Source of the DNA: Clostridiales bacterium
GTDB taxonomy: Bacteria > Bacillota > Clostridia > Christensenellales > Pumilibacteraceae
Assembly (NCBI GenBank): GCA_022508405.1
Contig: JAFLVI010000007.1
Span: 1-42,563, forward strand
Reading direction: 5' to 3'
Length of the DNA stretch: 42,563 nucleotides
Part shown: piece by piece, positions 7,992 to 16,712 of the stretch
How positions within the stretch are numbered: position 1 is the first letter of the stretch
How the letters are laid out: every line of letters starts with the position of its first letter
Notes under the pieces: model-generated
What the model was told of the DNA's origin: nothing
Seen by the model: only the letters and a program-made list of their open reading frames with translations
The model's database searches: none
Program-made: the position numbers and the translations under genes

Positions 7992-8394
7992 TTTACAGAT
8001 AGCAAAAAACAACCTTGCCGGACATACGATTTGTCTGTGCAAAGACGGCGAGTGCATTGTAAGCGACAAGCGCGGCATATCGCCAATTATGGGTTTTATT
8101 GCGGACGGGGTGAATCTAACCGGTTATTCGGTTGCCGACGTTGTTGTGGGCAAAGCCGCCGCCATGCTTTTTGTCAAGTGCGCTATTAAAAGCGTATTTG
8201 CAAAAATACTTTCCAAAGCCGCCAAAAGAGTTTTGGAAACCCACGGATTGTACTTTGAGTATGAAACGCTTGCGGAAAATATTATCAACCGCGCGGGAAC
8301 AGACATCTGCCCGATGGAAAAAGCGGTTTTAAACACAGACGATATCGAAGAAGCGTATTTACTTTTGAAAAAACGCTTGGCCGCTATGATGTAA
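7984..8394 (+). CDS. DUF1893 protein (deaminase-like fold)
   Basis: This 136-residue protein matches the DUF1893 family by its opening GHTICLCKDGECIVSDKRGISPIMGFI, the following VADVVVGKAAAMLFVKC (the family's conserved helix resembling the zinc-binding HAE/PCxxC region of cytidine deaminases) and CPMEKAVLNTDD near the end. A member from Thermotoga maritima has been described as having a cytidine-deaminase-like fold lacking the usual zinc ligands, with unknown activity. Here too I see no HAE...PCxxC set. The gene overlaps the ECF S component by eight bases, which implies coupled translation and a shared pathway. An enzyme or sensor acting on the imported compound is a reasonable guess. Confidence 0.8.
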   Translation: MTDLQIAKNNLAGHTICLCKDGECIVSDKRGISPIMGFIADGVNLTGYSVADVVVGKAAAMLFVKCAIKSVFAKILSKAAKRVLETHGLYFEYETLAENIINRAGTDICPMEKAVLNTDDIEEAYLLLKKRLAAMM

Positions 8395-8411
8395 TTTTTG
8401 GGATTTAGCCT

Positions 8412-8972
8412 ATGAAAAACAAAATGATTTTTCTTGCCGTGTTCTTTCTGATAGGACTGCTGGCATGCGGAATAACATATTATTTTGTGCGTAACTCCGT
8501 TCTGTTTTCTTTTGCGATTACTTTTGGGACGTGTTTTTATCATTTTGGCATTCGATTGGCAGTCGGACACGGCATAGACGCTGTTTATCATAACAAGATG
8601 AATTATAATAGGTGGTGGTTTAAGGAAAGAAAGTGGGAGGCAAAATTATATAAGCTTCTTATGGTTAAAAAGTGGAAAAAACATCTACCCACATACAATC
8701 CGCAAGCCTACAGCATTACCGAACATTCGTTTGAAGAAATAATACAAGTCACATGCCAGTCCGAAGTAGTGCATGAATTGAATATGCTTTTAAGCTTTGT
8801 TCCGGTCATTTTTACTATTTGGTTCGGTTCGCTTACGGCTTTTCTTATAACTTCTTGCGTCGCATTTTGTTTTGACGGTATATTCGTAATTATACAAAGA
8901 TACAATCGTCCGCGATTGAGACGGTTGGTTATTCTGGCGGCTAAGCGCAATTCAAGCAAAGCTGCCGAATAA
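8412..8972 (+). CDS. CrtO-like membrane acyltransferase family protein
   Basis: This 186-residue protein has an N-terminal pair of membrane helices (about residues 5-25 and 31-50), a central cytosolic part with RWWFKERKWEAKLYKLLMVKKWKKHLP, and a second helix pair (about 115-155) followed by IQRYNRPRLRRL. The W-E-KxYxxLxVkkWKxxLP block resembles the core of the family that includes glycosyl-4,4'-diaponeurosporenoate acyltransferase CrtO. In Clostridia such stand-alone homologues occur without carotenoid genes, and none are here, so the substrate is open. It starts 17 bases after the DUF1893 stop with only a weak ribosome site. The family call is from memory of the motif and is moderate. Confidence 0.55.
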   Translation: MKNKMIFLAVFFLIGLLACGITYYFVRNSVLFSFAITFGTCFYHFGIRLAVGHGIDAVYHNKMNYNRWWFKERKWEAKLYKLLMVKKWKKHLPTYNPQAYSITEHSFEEIIQVTCQSEVVHELNMLLSFVPVIFTIWFGSLTAFLITSCVAFCFDGIFVIIQRYNRPRLRRLVILAAKRNSSKAAE

Positions 8973-9003
8973 ACTTGGCGATATTGCCCAATATAATTAC
9001 TAC

Positions 9004-9032
9004 TTGACAAATTTTTACCGGTATGGTATAAT
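9004..9032 (+). promoter_or_regulatory. Consensus promoter for the SHOCT membrane protein
   Basis: A perfect -35 TTGACA (9004-9009) and -10 TATAAT (9027-9032) with 17-base spacing. The leader to the ATG at 9127 is about 88 bases. This is one of the strongest promoters in the window. Confidence 0.85.
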
Positions 9033-9126
9033 ATCGCAAATACTTAAGCGTGCAAAATTTTTTTGCGGCTTATATACTAATAAATTGTACGGATTAAGTA
9101 AATAAATCTTATAGTTGAGGGGCACT

Positions 9127-10143
9127 ATGGGACTATTTGATTTCTTTTTAGGCAGAGCCACCCGCAGCAATCGCGGGGGAATGCCGGCTGAGTACAGGGA
9201 AGCCTTGCGCGAAATGCGCAAGCAAAAATCAAAGCTGTACCGCACCATGCGCATGGCCGTTATATTTGCTGCCGTAATGTCGGGAACATTGTTTGCTCTT
9301 GCGATAATGGTATCCGATTTGCGCAAGGAAGGCGTGTTTAAGTTTGTGTTTATCATATTCGCGCTTTGTGCGGGCGGCGGCATGACTTTGCCTTGGATAA
9401 CACAATTCGAAAGGGATCGCAGAAAGGCCGCAAATGGCGAAAAGGTAGCCGCTTGGCGCAAATACGTAGTGTTCGGTTTTTGGGGACTTATCGGAGTCTG
9501 CACACTACTATGGATTATTTCCGTGTTTGTTTTAGGCGACGGAATCAAGCTTGTTATAGAGTATGCCAAGTTAAACAGCGACGAAATTCCCAATTTTGAT
9601 AAACCGTTTAAAATGCTGCGCACATCCATAATAGTAACAATGCAGGTGGCAATAGGCTCGGTAATCGCAACAAGCACCATGCGTTACGGCAAGAAATACA
9701 TGATGTTGCGCGTTATAATTTACGTGGCGCTGTTGTACCTTGATTTTTGGTTTACGTGGTTTGTCGGCGGAGTCACAATTTACAGACTTACGCACACCTT
9801 TACGCCCATATCCAACACATTGCTTTGGGTGCTTGCGGTAATGGCGACGGTTGCACTTGCCACGGCTGGCGGTATATTCGGCGCTCAGGCAAGAAGAAAG
9901 GAAATTGAGCTGTTTATGAAAGGCGACATGAAAGCGCTTACCGAAGGCGATGTAGACCTTATAGACACGGAAGCCCATTCCGACGTCGGCAAAGCCGAAC
10001 CGTTTGCGCCCGCACCCGCGCCAAAGCCCGAAACAAAGGATCCGGAACAGCAGCTTACCAAAATCAAAGAACTGTTTGATAAGGGAATAATCACCGAAGA
10101 AGAATATCAGGCGAAAAGAAAAGATATTATCGATAAGATGTAA
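9127..10143 (+). CDS. Multi-pass membrane protein with C-terminal SHOCT domain
   Basis: This is a 338-residue protein. The start is ATG 9127, with GAGGGG at 9117-9122; a TTG at 9115 is in frame but lies within that ribosome site. A short soluble N-terminus rich in Arg and Lys is followed by about six membrane helices (near residues 43-62, 70-95, 114-140, 162-180, 192-215 and 230-250). An acidic, proline-rich linker (EPFAPAPAPKPETK) leads to a C-terminal SHOCT motif, LTKIKELFDKGIITEEEYQAKRKDIIDKM. SHOCT helices are short oligomerisation tails found on many unrelated proteins. I do not recognise the membrane part. It is monocistronic, between a consensus promoter and a strong terminator. Confidence 0.65.
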   Translation: MGLFDFFLGRATRSNRGGMPAEYREALREMRKQKSKLYRTMRMAVIFAAVMSGTLFALAIMVSDLRKEGVFKFVFIIFALCAGGGMTLPWITQFERDRRKAANGEKVAAWRKYVVFGFWGLIGVCTLLWIISVFVLGDGIKLVIEYAKLNSDEIPNFDKPFKMLRTSIIVTMQVAIGSVIATSTMRYGKKYMMLRVIIYVALLYLDFWFTWFVGGVTIYRLTHTFTPISNTLLWVLAVMATVALATAGGIFGAQARRKEIELFMKGDMKALTEGDVDLIDTEAHSDVGKAEPFAPAPAPKPETKDPEQQLTKIKELFDKGIITEEEYQAKRKDIIDKM

Positions 10144-10150
10144 ATTTAAT

Positions 10151-10183
10151 AAAAGGCTTGTTCATAGTGAACAAGCCTTTTTT
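10151..10183 (+). terminator. Rho-independent terminator
   Basis: AAAGGCTTGTTCA (10152-10164) and TGAACAAGCCTTT (10168-10180) form a perfect 13-bp stem around a TAG loop, followed by TTT. It starts eight bases after the SHOCT protein stop. Confidence 0.92.
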
Positions 10184-10285
10184 AAATGCTTGTTGGATGC
10201 GTTCAGGATATCGTACTGTTTTCGGAGCACAGTTGAAGGCGGGGAGCGGCATTTTAAATTTACTTAACCAACAAAAATTATTTGC

Positions 10286-10314
10286 TTGACATTGCTTTTT
10301 AAATGTGATAAATT
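10286..10314 (+). promoter_or_regulatory. Promoter for the dgt-dnaG-rpoD cluster
   Basis: The -35 TTGACA (10286-10291) and -10 TAAATT (10309-10314) are 17 bases apart and lie between the preceding terminator and dgt. The only strong ribosome-like site, AAGGAGAAG (10329-10337), is about 21 bases from the dgt ATG, unusually far. No other promoter is evident until tRNA-Leu, so this one may drive about 7 kb. Confidence 0.55.
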
Positions 10315-10357
10315 ATAGTAACTTCTATAAGGAGAAGTGCGCCCTTTTATCAATTAA

Positions 10358-11350
10358 ATGGATTATAAGTCTATTACATACAAAATTCAAGACGAATATT
10401 TGTCGCCGTACGCGTGCAAGGACAAGGACACCAAAGGGAGAGCAAAACCGCTTGAGCCCTGTCCCATGCGTACGGAGTTTCAGCGTGACCGCGACCGCAT
10501 TATTCACAGCAAGGCTTTTAGGCGGTTAAAGCACAAGACGCAGGTCTTTTTGTCACCCGAAGGCGATCATTACCGGACTAGGCTTACGCACACGCTGGAG
10601 GTCAGCCAGATAGCGCGCACTATTTCGCGCTGCTTGCGGCTTAACGAAGATTTGACCGAAGCGATTGCGCTCGGGCACGATCTTGGGCACACGCCGTACG
10701 GACATGCAGGCGAGCGCGCATTGGGTAAGTTTACGCACTTTAAGCACAACGAGCAAAGCCTGCGCATGGTCGACAAGATAGAAAACGACGGGCAGGGCAT
10801 GAATCTCACGTTTGAGGTGCGCGACGGCATACTCAACCATTCGGGCGACGGAAAAGCGTGCACGCTTGAGGGCAGGGTTGTGGCTTTTGCCGACAGAATA
10901 GCCTATATAAATCACGATATTGACGACGCTATTCGCGGGGGCGTTATTAAGGCGGCGGATATTCCCAAGCGTTTTACGGATATGTTCGGCGATACGCATT
11001 CCAAGCGGATTTCGGCTATGATTTACGATATAATTAACACGAGTTATGGCAAAAATACCGTTGCTCAGTCCAAAGAATTTTCGGCAGGCACAAACGAACT
11101 AAGGCAGTTCATGTTCGACAACGTTTACACGTCGTCGCTTGCCAAGTCCGAAGAAAAAAAGGCGATAAAGATGATAGAGTACTTGTATCTGTACTTTGTC
11201 GATCACGAAAGCGAACTGCCCAAACAGTTTATATACGACGATGAGTCGATTGAGCGGCGGGTATGCGATTATATTTCCACTATGTCCGATCATTACGCTG
11301 TGCGCACGTTTGAAAATCTTACCGTGCCGCGCAACTGGTCAAAGATGTAA
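10358..11350 (+). CDS. dgt: dGTP triphosphohydrolase-like HD-domain protein
   Basis: This is a 330-residue cytosolic metal-dependent phosphohydrolase that releases triphosphate from deoxynucleotides. The HD signature is clear: His78 in RTRLTHTLEV, and His107-Asp108 in ALGHDLGHTPYGHAGE. The N-terminal RDRDRIIHSKAFRRLKHKTQVF is the hallmark of the short, deoxyguanosinetriphosphatase-like branch. It is shorter than E. coli Dgt (about 500 residues) but the usual size for Clostridia. A stop codon immediately precedes the ATG in frame, so this start is forced. In Clostridia this gene commonly precedes dnaG and rpoD, as here, which fits a role in keeping dNTP pools for replication. Confidence 0.93.
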   Translation: MDYKSITYKIQDEYLSPYACKDKDTKGRAKPLEPCPMRTEFQRDRDRIIHSKAFRRLKHKTQVFLSPEGDHYRTRLTHTLEVSQIARTISRCLRLNEDLTEAIALGHDLGHTPYGHAGERALGKFTHFKHNEQSLRMVDKIENDGQGMNLTFEVRDGILNHSGDGKACTLEGRVVAFADRIAYINHDIDDAIRGGVIKAADIPKRFTDMFGDTHSKRISAMIYDIINTSYGKNTVAQSKEFSAGTNELRQFMFDNVYTSSLAKSEEKKAIKMIEYLYLYFVDHESELPKQFIYDDESIERRVCDYISTMSDHYAVRTFENLTVPRNWSKM

Positions 11351-11383
11351 GCGTTTTCTATTTATTAGGCAAAAAGAGGTTTT

Positions 11384-13144
11384 GTGGACAGAGAATTTTC
11401 CGATTTTATTTCAAAGGTGCTTGACAAGACGGACATAGTATCGGTTATTTCGCGTTATGTCAAGGTCGAGCGCAAGGGCAACACTTACTGGGCCTGCTGT
11501 CCGTTTCATCACGAAACGCAGCCCTCGTTTTCCGTTGCGCCGGACAAGCAGTTTTTTCACTGTTTCGGCTGCAAGGAAAGCGGCAATGCGCTGTCCTTTT
11601 TGATGAAGATGGAAAATATAGAGTTTATCGACGCGCTTAAAATGCTTGCCGAACAGGCGGGGTTGGAAATGCCAAAGCCCAAAGCAGGCAGCTACCAGAG
11701 CCACGTGGACAAAAAACAGCGCGAAATACTGTACAATCTTATGCGCGACGCGGCGCGGCACTATCACGAAAATCTGCAAAGTCCGCGTGCCGAAATATTC
11801 AACAACTACTTGGTCGAGCGCGAGATTACTCCGCAAATGGTGCGCAGATTCGGTTTGGGCGCAAGTCTCGACTTTACGGAAATGTTAGATTATCTAAAAG
11901 GCAAGGGCTACACGTACGAGCAAATGCACGCCGCCGGCATAGCGGAAAGCAAGGACGGCAGGGAATACGATGTTTTCGGCAAGCGCCTAATATACCCGAT
12001 AATCGACAACATGAACAATGTGGTTGCGTTCGGCGGCAGGACGTTGGAAAAAGACGTACATTTTGCCAAATACCGCAACAGTTCCCAGACGGATATTTTT
12101 GACAAGTCAAAGGTGATTTACGGCATAAACCTGCTTAAAAAGCGCAAAAGTAAAGCGCCGATCGACTATGTAATAATGACGGAAGGGTATATGGATGTGA
12201 TTGCGCTTCACAAGGCCGGTTTCGATACGGCGGTTGCGTCCATGGGTACGGCGCTCACCACGCGTCAGGCGCGTCAGCTCAAAATTTACAGTGATCTCGT
12301 TTATATCAGCTACGACGGCGATACCGCGGGACAAAAGGCGACAATGCGCGGGCTGGACATTCTGCGCGAGTGCGGACTTACGGTCAAGGTGGTGCGCCTT
12401 CCCGAAGGGCTTGACCCAGACGACGTTATCAAGCGTTTCGGCACAGAAGGGTACAAAAAGCTGTTGGACGAGGCGGTGCCGCTCACTGCGCACAAGATAG
12501 ACGTGCTAAAGAACAAGTACAATCTTGACGACCCCGACCAGAAAGCGCAGTTCGCCATAGAGAGTACAACCGATATCGTAATGTCGCTTGACAACCCGAT
12601 AGAGCAGGAGCAATACTTCGACTATGTGGCAAAGCTTACGAGATTTTCCGTAGACGCACTAAAGCGGCAGGCAAACTTTAATGTCCAAACGGCTAAACAA
12701 CCAAAGCGCGAGCGCGAGCAGCCCGTTCAGGAGCAGGACGAACAAATCGAGTACGACGATACAATCAAGTTTTTTCTGTCCAGCCTGATACGTGCCGAAG
12801 ACTATGCCGACTACGAAAGAAACGTGGCGGCGGCAATGCCAGATTCGTTTACGTTACGGTTGTACAGCTGGTGCAACGATCACAAGGGATTTAAGCCCGC
12901 CGATGTTTTTACGGCGTTCGGATACGACAACGGTGTGCTTAGCGAGCTATACGATTACCGCGGCTTGCCCGGGGACGGCAGACAGAAGTTTAAAGACGTT
13001 CAAAACGAGCTGTACCGCCGAGTGCTGGTAAAGGAACGCAACGGACTTTCGGCGCTGTACGAGAGTACCAAGGACAAAAAATATATCGAACAAGTGGGCG
13101 AGATAGAAGCCGAACTTGCAAAAATAAAGAAATACCGCAGTTAA
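11384..13144 (+). CDS. dnaG: DNA primase
   Basis: This is a 586-residue primase that makes RNA primers for replication. The N-terminal CHC2 zinc finger has ligands Cys39, His42, Cys60 and Cys63 (CPFH...HCFGC). The catalytic core with YPIIDNMNNVVAFGGRTL follows, and the TOPRIM domain is shown by TEGYMDVIAL (about residue 265) and YDGDTAGQKA (about 308). The C-terminal part, which binds DnaB helicase, is helical and charged with a Q/E/R-rich linker near 440-465. The start is GTG 11384, with AGAGG nine bases upstream. Middle gene of the macromolecular-synthesis cluster between dgt and rpoD. Confidence 0.97.
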   Translation: MDREFSDFISKVLDKTDIVSVISRYVKVERKGNTYWACCPFHHETQPSFSVAPDKQFFHCFGCKESGNALSFLMKMENIEFIDALKMLAEQAGLEMPKPKAGSYQSHVDKKQREILYNLMRDAARHYHENLQSPRAEIFNNYLVEREITPQMVRRFGLGASLDFTEMLDYLKGKGYTYEQMHAAGIAESKDGREYDVFGKRLIYPIIDNMNNVVAFGGRTLEKDVHFAKYRNSSQTDIFDKSKVIYGINLLKKRKSKAPIDYVIMTEGYMDVIALHKAGFDTAVASMGTALTTRQARQLKIYSDLVYISYDGDTAGQKATMRGLDILRECGLTVKVVRLPEGLDPDDVIKRFGTEGYKKLLDEAVPLTAHKIDVLKNKYNLDDPDQKAQFAIESTTDIVMSLDNPIEQEQYFDYVAKLTRFSVDALKRQANFNVQTAKQPKREREQPVQEQDEQIEYDDTIKFFLSSLIRAEDYADYERNVAAAMPDSFTLRLYSWCNDHKGFKPADVFTAFGYDNGVLSELYDYRGLPGDGRQKFKDVQNELYRRVLVKERNGLSALYESTKDKKYIEQVGEIEAELAKIKKYRS

Positions 13145-13156
13145 GGGAGTATACAC

Positions 13157-14467
13157 ATGAAGGGACACAAGGAAAAAAAGCAGGTAGTAGAAGAAGTGGT
13201 GGAACCGCCGTACGTGCCGTCCGAAACGATTACCGCCGCGCTGAGCGAGTTGCTGGCCGGCGCCGGAACGGACGGTGTTGAGTATAACATTATACTCGAC
13301 AAGCTTGTTCCGCTTGAGGCAGGCGCAAACGATATGGATTATGCGCTCAAGTTTTTCGAAGAAAACGGCATATGCATACTCAAGGACGGAAAGCGCGCAC
13401 CTATTTTGACGTCCAAAATGAACAATGCGCTATCCAAGCTTATTGCAATAGGCAGACAGCGCAACTTTTTGTCAAACGTGGAAATCGGCGAAAAGCTGAC
13501 TATCGAGTGCGGAGCCGATGCGCAACAGCTTGAAGAAGCAATGCGCATAATCCGCGAAAGCGACATAGAGATTACGGACGGACAGGTCAAAAATGCAGAG
13601 TTAAAAAGCATAGACAGTCTTATCGGCGGGGAGACCAATGCGGACGATCCAGTAAAGGTGTTTCTTAAGGATATAGGCAGAATTCCGCTTTTAAGCGCCG
13701 ATGAGGAAACCGAACTGGCAAAGCGCATGTCGGAAGGCGACGAGTACGCCAAAAACAAGCTTACGGAAGCTAACTTAAGGCTTGTGGTAGCAATAGCCAA
13801 GCGTTATGTCGGGCGCGGCATGCAGTTGCTCGACTTGATTCAGGAAGGCAATCTCGGCTTGATGAAGGCGGTGGAAAAGTTTGACTATACAAAAGGATTT
13901 AGGTTTTCCACGTACGCCACGTGGTGGATTAGACAGGCGATTACGCGCGCAATAGCAGATCAGGCGCGCACCATTCGTATCCCCGTGCACATGGTGGAAA
14001 CAATAAACAAGCTTGCGCGCACCACGCGCATACTTGTGCAAAAGCTGGGCAGGGACCCCACACCCGAAGAGCTTGCCGCGGAAATGGACTTGCCTGTGGA
14101 GCGCGTTATGGAAATTCAGCGCATAAGTCAGGATCCCGTATCGCTGGAAATGCCGGTCGGCGAGGAAGAAGACAGCCACTTAGGCGACTTTTTGGAAGAC
14201 GAAAAGTCCAAGGCGCCGCAAGACTTTGCGGAAGCGGGCATGCTAAGGGAACAGCTTGCGGCAGTGCTTAACACGCTCACGCCGCGCGAAGAAATGGTTA
14301 TTCGCTTGCGTTACGGACTGGACGACGCGCATCCGCGCACTTTGGAAGACGTGGGCAAGGAGTTTGGAGTAACGCGCGAACGCATACGTCAGATTGAGGC
14401 AAAGGCGCTAAGAAAACTCAGAAACCCCGCGCGTAGCAAGCGGTTAAAGGACTTTACAGACAGATAA
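13157..14467 (+). CDS. rpoD: RNA polymerase primary sigma factor
   Basis: This 436-residue housekeeping sigma factor directs RNA polymerase to -10/-35 promoters like those seen throughout the window. Regions 1.2 to 4.2 are complete: [17 protein letters not shown] (1.2), [13 protein letters not shown]...[20 protein letters not shown] (2.1-2.2), [16 protein letters not shown] (2.3-2.4) and the helix-turn-helix [28 protein letters not shown] (4.2). It is longer than a typical Clostridial SigA (about 360-390 residues). The extra length is N-terminal, where residues about 25-76 and about 91-142 both resemble region 1.1, so this module may be duplicated. There are 12 bases between the dnaG stop and this ATG, and trmK begins directly after the stop. 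Confidence 0.97.
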   Translation: MKGHKEKKQVVEEVVEPPYVPSETITAALSELLAGAGTDGVEYNIILDKLVPLEAGANDMDYALKFFEENGICILKDGKRAPILTSKMNNALSKLIAIGRQRNFLSNVEIGEKLTIECGADAQQLEEAMRIIRESDIEITDGQVKNAELKSIDSLIGGETNADDPVKVFLKDIGRIPLLSADEETELAKRMSEGDEYAKNKLTEANLRLVVAIAKRYVGRGMQLLDLIQEGNLGLMKAVEKFDYTKGFRFSTYATWWIRQAITRAIADQARTIRIPVHMVETINKLARTTRILVQKLGRDPTPEELAAEMDLPVERVMEIQRISQDPVSLEMPVGEEEDSHLGDFLEDEKSKAPQDFAEAGMLREQLAAVLNTLTPREEMVIRLRYGLDDAHPRTLEDVGKEFGVTRERIRQIEAKALRKLRNPARSKRLKDFTDR

Positions 14468-15088
14468 ATGAGCAAAAGGCTGGATTTAATCAAATCGCTT
14501 ATTGTTCCGACAAAGGTTATAGCCGACGTCGGTTGCGACCACGGTTTGATTGCGGAATACTGCACTAAGGTCGCCGAGCGCGTTATAGCTTCCGATATAA
14601 GCGAAAAATGTTTGCAAAAGGCCAAAGACAAGCTTGTCGGTGCTAAAAACGTTTCATTCATATGCTGTGACGGGCTCAAGTACACGTGTGACGAGGCGAT
14701 TATTTCCGGAATGGGCGGAATACTTATTTCTCGAATTTTGCGAGAAGCGGAGTGTCTTCCTAAAACGCTTATCGTAAGTCCGCACCGCGATGAAGGACTT
14801 GTAAGGACAACGCTTATCGAACTTGGCTACGGCATAGACGCTGACATACCGGTGTTTGACCGAAGCAAGTACTATTCGGTGATACGAGCGGATAAGGACT
14901 GCGGAATACGGCAGTTGTCGCACCTGCAAACGCTTTTCGGCGTTGATTGTGCAACACCAAACGATGTGCTTAAAAAGCGTTTATTTCAGCTGTTAGATAC
15001 ATATTCGGTCGCGCCGCAACAAAACGGTCAAATTCTTTCGGATATTAAGGCTGTTATGCAACTGCAACAAATTGTCAACATAGAATAA
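14468..15088 (+). CDS. trmK: tRNA (adenine-N1)-methyltransferase, position 22
   Basis: This 206-residue protein matches TrmK, which methylates A22 in the D-arm of tRNA using S-adenosylmethionine. The SAM motif is IADVGCDHGLIAEYC (residues about 18-32), followed by ASDISEKCLQKAKDKL (motif II) and the SGMGGILISRIL block diagnostic of the family. The C-terminal part is helical. The ATG directly follows the rpoD stop without a gap, so translation is probably coupled. trmK next to rpoD is a classical Firmicute arrangement. Usually a Nif3-family gene comes next; here it is absent and the zinc-ribbon gene follows directly. Confidence 0.92.
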   Translation: MSKRLDLIKSLIVPTKVIADVGCDHGLIAEYCTKVAERVIASDISEKCLQKAKDKLVGAKNVSFICCDGLKYTCDEAIISGMGGILISRILREAECLPKTLIVSPHRDEGLVRTTLIELGYGIDADIPVFDRSKYYSVIRADKDCGIRQLSHLQTLFGVDCATPNDVLKKRLFQLLDTYSVAPQQNGQILSDIKAVMQLQQIVNIE

Positions 15089-15099
15089 AGGAGAACATC

Positions 15100-15831
15100 A
15101 TGGACGAACAAATCAAACAATCTTTCAAAAAGTTGATTGCCTATCAAAAAAAGGATATAGAGCTTCGCAAACTCAACAATCTCATCGAGCGCGACGAGGC
15201 GCTTGCCGTGATGAACAAGTACAAGCTTGTGTTTAACGATGCAAAAAGCGCAATCGCCGAGTGCGATAACCAAGCGGGCTTGCTTTTGGATACGTTTGCC
15301 GAGCTGCAAAAATATATTGTAGATAACGAAGCGTTGCTCGGCGAACTCGAGGGCGAAGAATGCGAAGGCGAGGAGGAGCTTGAACGCCGCGTAAAACGGC
15401 TTGAAAGTCTTAAATCCAAGTTCCAAGCCGCAGACAAAAAGATACACGACATACAGGATAAAGCAAAAGCGGTGTGCAATCGCCGCGCCGAAGCGCTCAA
15501 AACGGGCAAGGCCGCTCAACAGAAGTTTGCCGAAGCGCGCGACAAGCACGGCAAGCTTGTGGGATCCAAAGCCGCCGAGCTGGATAAACTTAAGTCCGAA
15601 CTCGACGAATTGCGCAAGACTCTTGACGAAAAGCTTTTTGCCGAATACACAAAGCTTGTGGAGGAGAATAAATTCCCGCCCATTGTTCCTGCGTCCGGTG
15701 ATGAAAAAAAGAATATGTTCAACTGCGGCGGTTGCGGACTTAATTTGCCGCAAAAGGGTAATGCGCTTTTGCAGGATCAGGGTTGGTTCCGTTGTGAAAA
15801 CTGTCATAGAATAATAGTTCATTTGGATTAG
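15100..15831 (+). CDS. Coiled-coil protein with C-terminal C4 zinc ribbon
   Basis: This 243-residue protein has a long charged helical hairpin (residues about 1-180, rich in Glu, Lys and Leu heptads), then a C-terminal zinc ribbon with Cys209-x2-Cys212 and Cys232-x2-Cys235 (NCGGCG...FRCENC). This is the family formerly called DUF164/zf-RING_7, which is widespread beside trmK and nif3 genes; some members have been given a nucleic-acid-related role, but function is not settled. The ribosome site AAAGGAG precedes the ATG. Its place between trmK and galU fits the Clostridial cluster. Confidence 0.82.
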   Translation: MDEQIKQSFKKLIAYQKKDIELRKLNNLIERDEALAVMNKYKLVFNDAKSAIAECDNQAGLLLDTFAELQKYIVDNEALLGELEGEECEGEEELERRVKRLESLKSKFQAADKKIHDIQDKAKAVCNRRAEALKTGKAAQQKFAEARDKHGKLVGSKAAELDKLKSELDELRKTLDEKLFAEYTKLVEENKFPPIVPASGDEKKNMFNCGGCGLNLPQKGNALLQDQGWFRCENCHRIIVHLD

Positions 15832-15847
15832 TTTCAGCGAGGTTGTT

Positions 15848-16711
15848 ATGCAATCAGTCATACGCAAGGCAGTAATTCCGTGCGGCGGAATGGGTACAAG
15901 GTTTTTGCCCGCAACAAAGGCGATTCCTAAGGAAATTATGCCCATTATCGACACGCCCGTGCTATCGTATATAGTCGACGAACTTATTTCGAGCGGAATC
16001 TATCAAATTCATATTGTTTTGGGCAAGGGCAAGCAGGCGATTAAAAACTATTTTGTTCCCAACAGTCGCATGGAAAATTCGCTCAAGCATAAGCCTGAAA
16101 TGCTCCAAAAACTAAGGGACATATCCAAAAACGCGGAAATCACGTTCAGCATGCAGCATTCTCCGCGCGGCAGCGGCGATGCCATTATGTGCGCAAGGGA
16201 ATTTACCGGAAACGACCCGTTTATTATGGCAAACGGCGACGATCTTATCGTCGGCGACCAGCCGGCTACAGAGCAGCTTTGTCTTGCATATGCAAAGCAC
16301 CCTGCGCTTATTATCGGAGTTCAGCAGGTGCCGGCGGCGGAAACGTATAAGTACGGTATTATCGATCCCAAAAGCGTGGACGGCAAGTTTGTATGGTGCA
16401 AGGGAATGGTGGAAAAGCCCAAGTCCGATCCTCCGTCCCGCTATGCGGCTGTCGGAAGATACTTACTCACGCCCGAGGTTTACGAGCGTATCGAATGCGT
16501 GCGTGTGGTAAACGGCGAAATCAGCCTTACCGACGCAATATACGCTATGATGAAGGAAGGCAAGGTATATGCCTACGATCTGGACGGCAAAAGGTACGAT
16601 ATGGGCGACAAGTTCGGCGCGCTCACCGCAACTGTGGACTTTGCGCTTAAAAATCCCGAACTCAAGGATAAGTTTGCTCAATACTTGCGGTCGGTAGTAG
16701 ACGGAACGTAA
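15848..16711 (+). CDS. galU: UTP-glucose-1-phosphate uridylyltransferase
   Basis: This 287-residue nucleotidyltransferase makes UDP-glucose from UTP and glucose-1-phosphate for envelope glycans and glycolipids. The nucleotide-binding signature is complete: VIPCGGMGTRFLPATKAIPKEIMPI at residues 9-33, where the Lys of the KE pair is catalytic, then PFIMANGDDLIV with the metal-binding Asp, and the EKP and GRYLL motifs. Length and order match bacterial GalU. It is preceded by the zinc-ribbon gene (16 bases) and followed after one base by the amidohydrolase-like gene. Glycogen and surface-polysaccharide supply are both possible roles. Confidence 0.95.
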   Translation: MQSVIRKAVIPCGGMGTRFLPATKAIPKEIMPIIDTPVLSYIVDELISSGIYQIHIVLGKGKQAIKNYFVPNSRMENSLKHKPEMLQKLRDISKNAEITFSMQHSPRGSGDAIMCAREFTGNDPFIMANGDDLIVGDQPATEQLCLAYAKHPALIIGVQQVPAAETYKYGIIDPKSVDGKFVWCKGMVEKPKSDPPSRYAAVGRYLLTPEVYERIECVRVVNGEISLTDAIYAMMKEGKVYAYDLDGKRYDMGDKFGALTATVDFALKNPELKDKFAQYLRSVVDGT

Positions 16712-16712
16712 T

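Noticed and set aside
15028-15954. Long minus-strand open frame (308 codons) opposite the zinc-ribbon gene
   Set aside because: It is an antisense shadow of a clear gene, with no ribosome site and a composition set by the sense codons.
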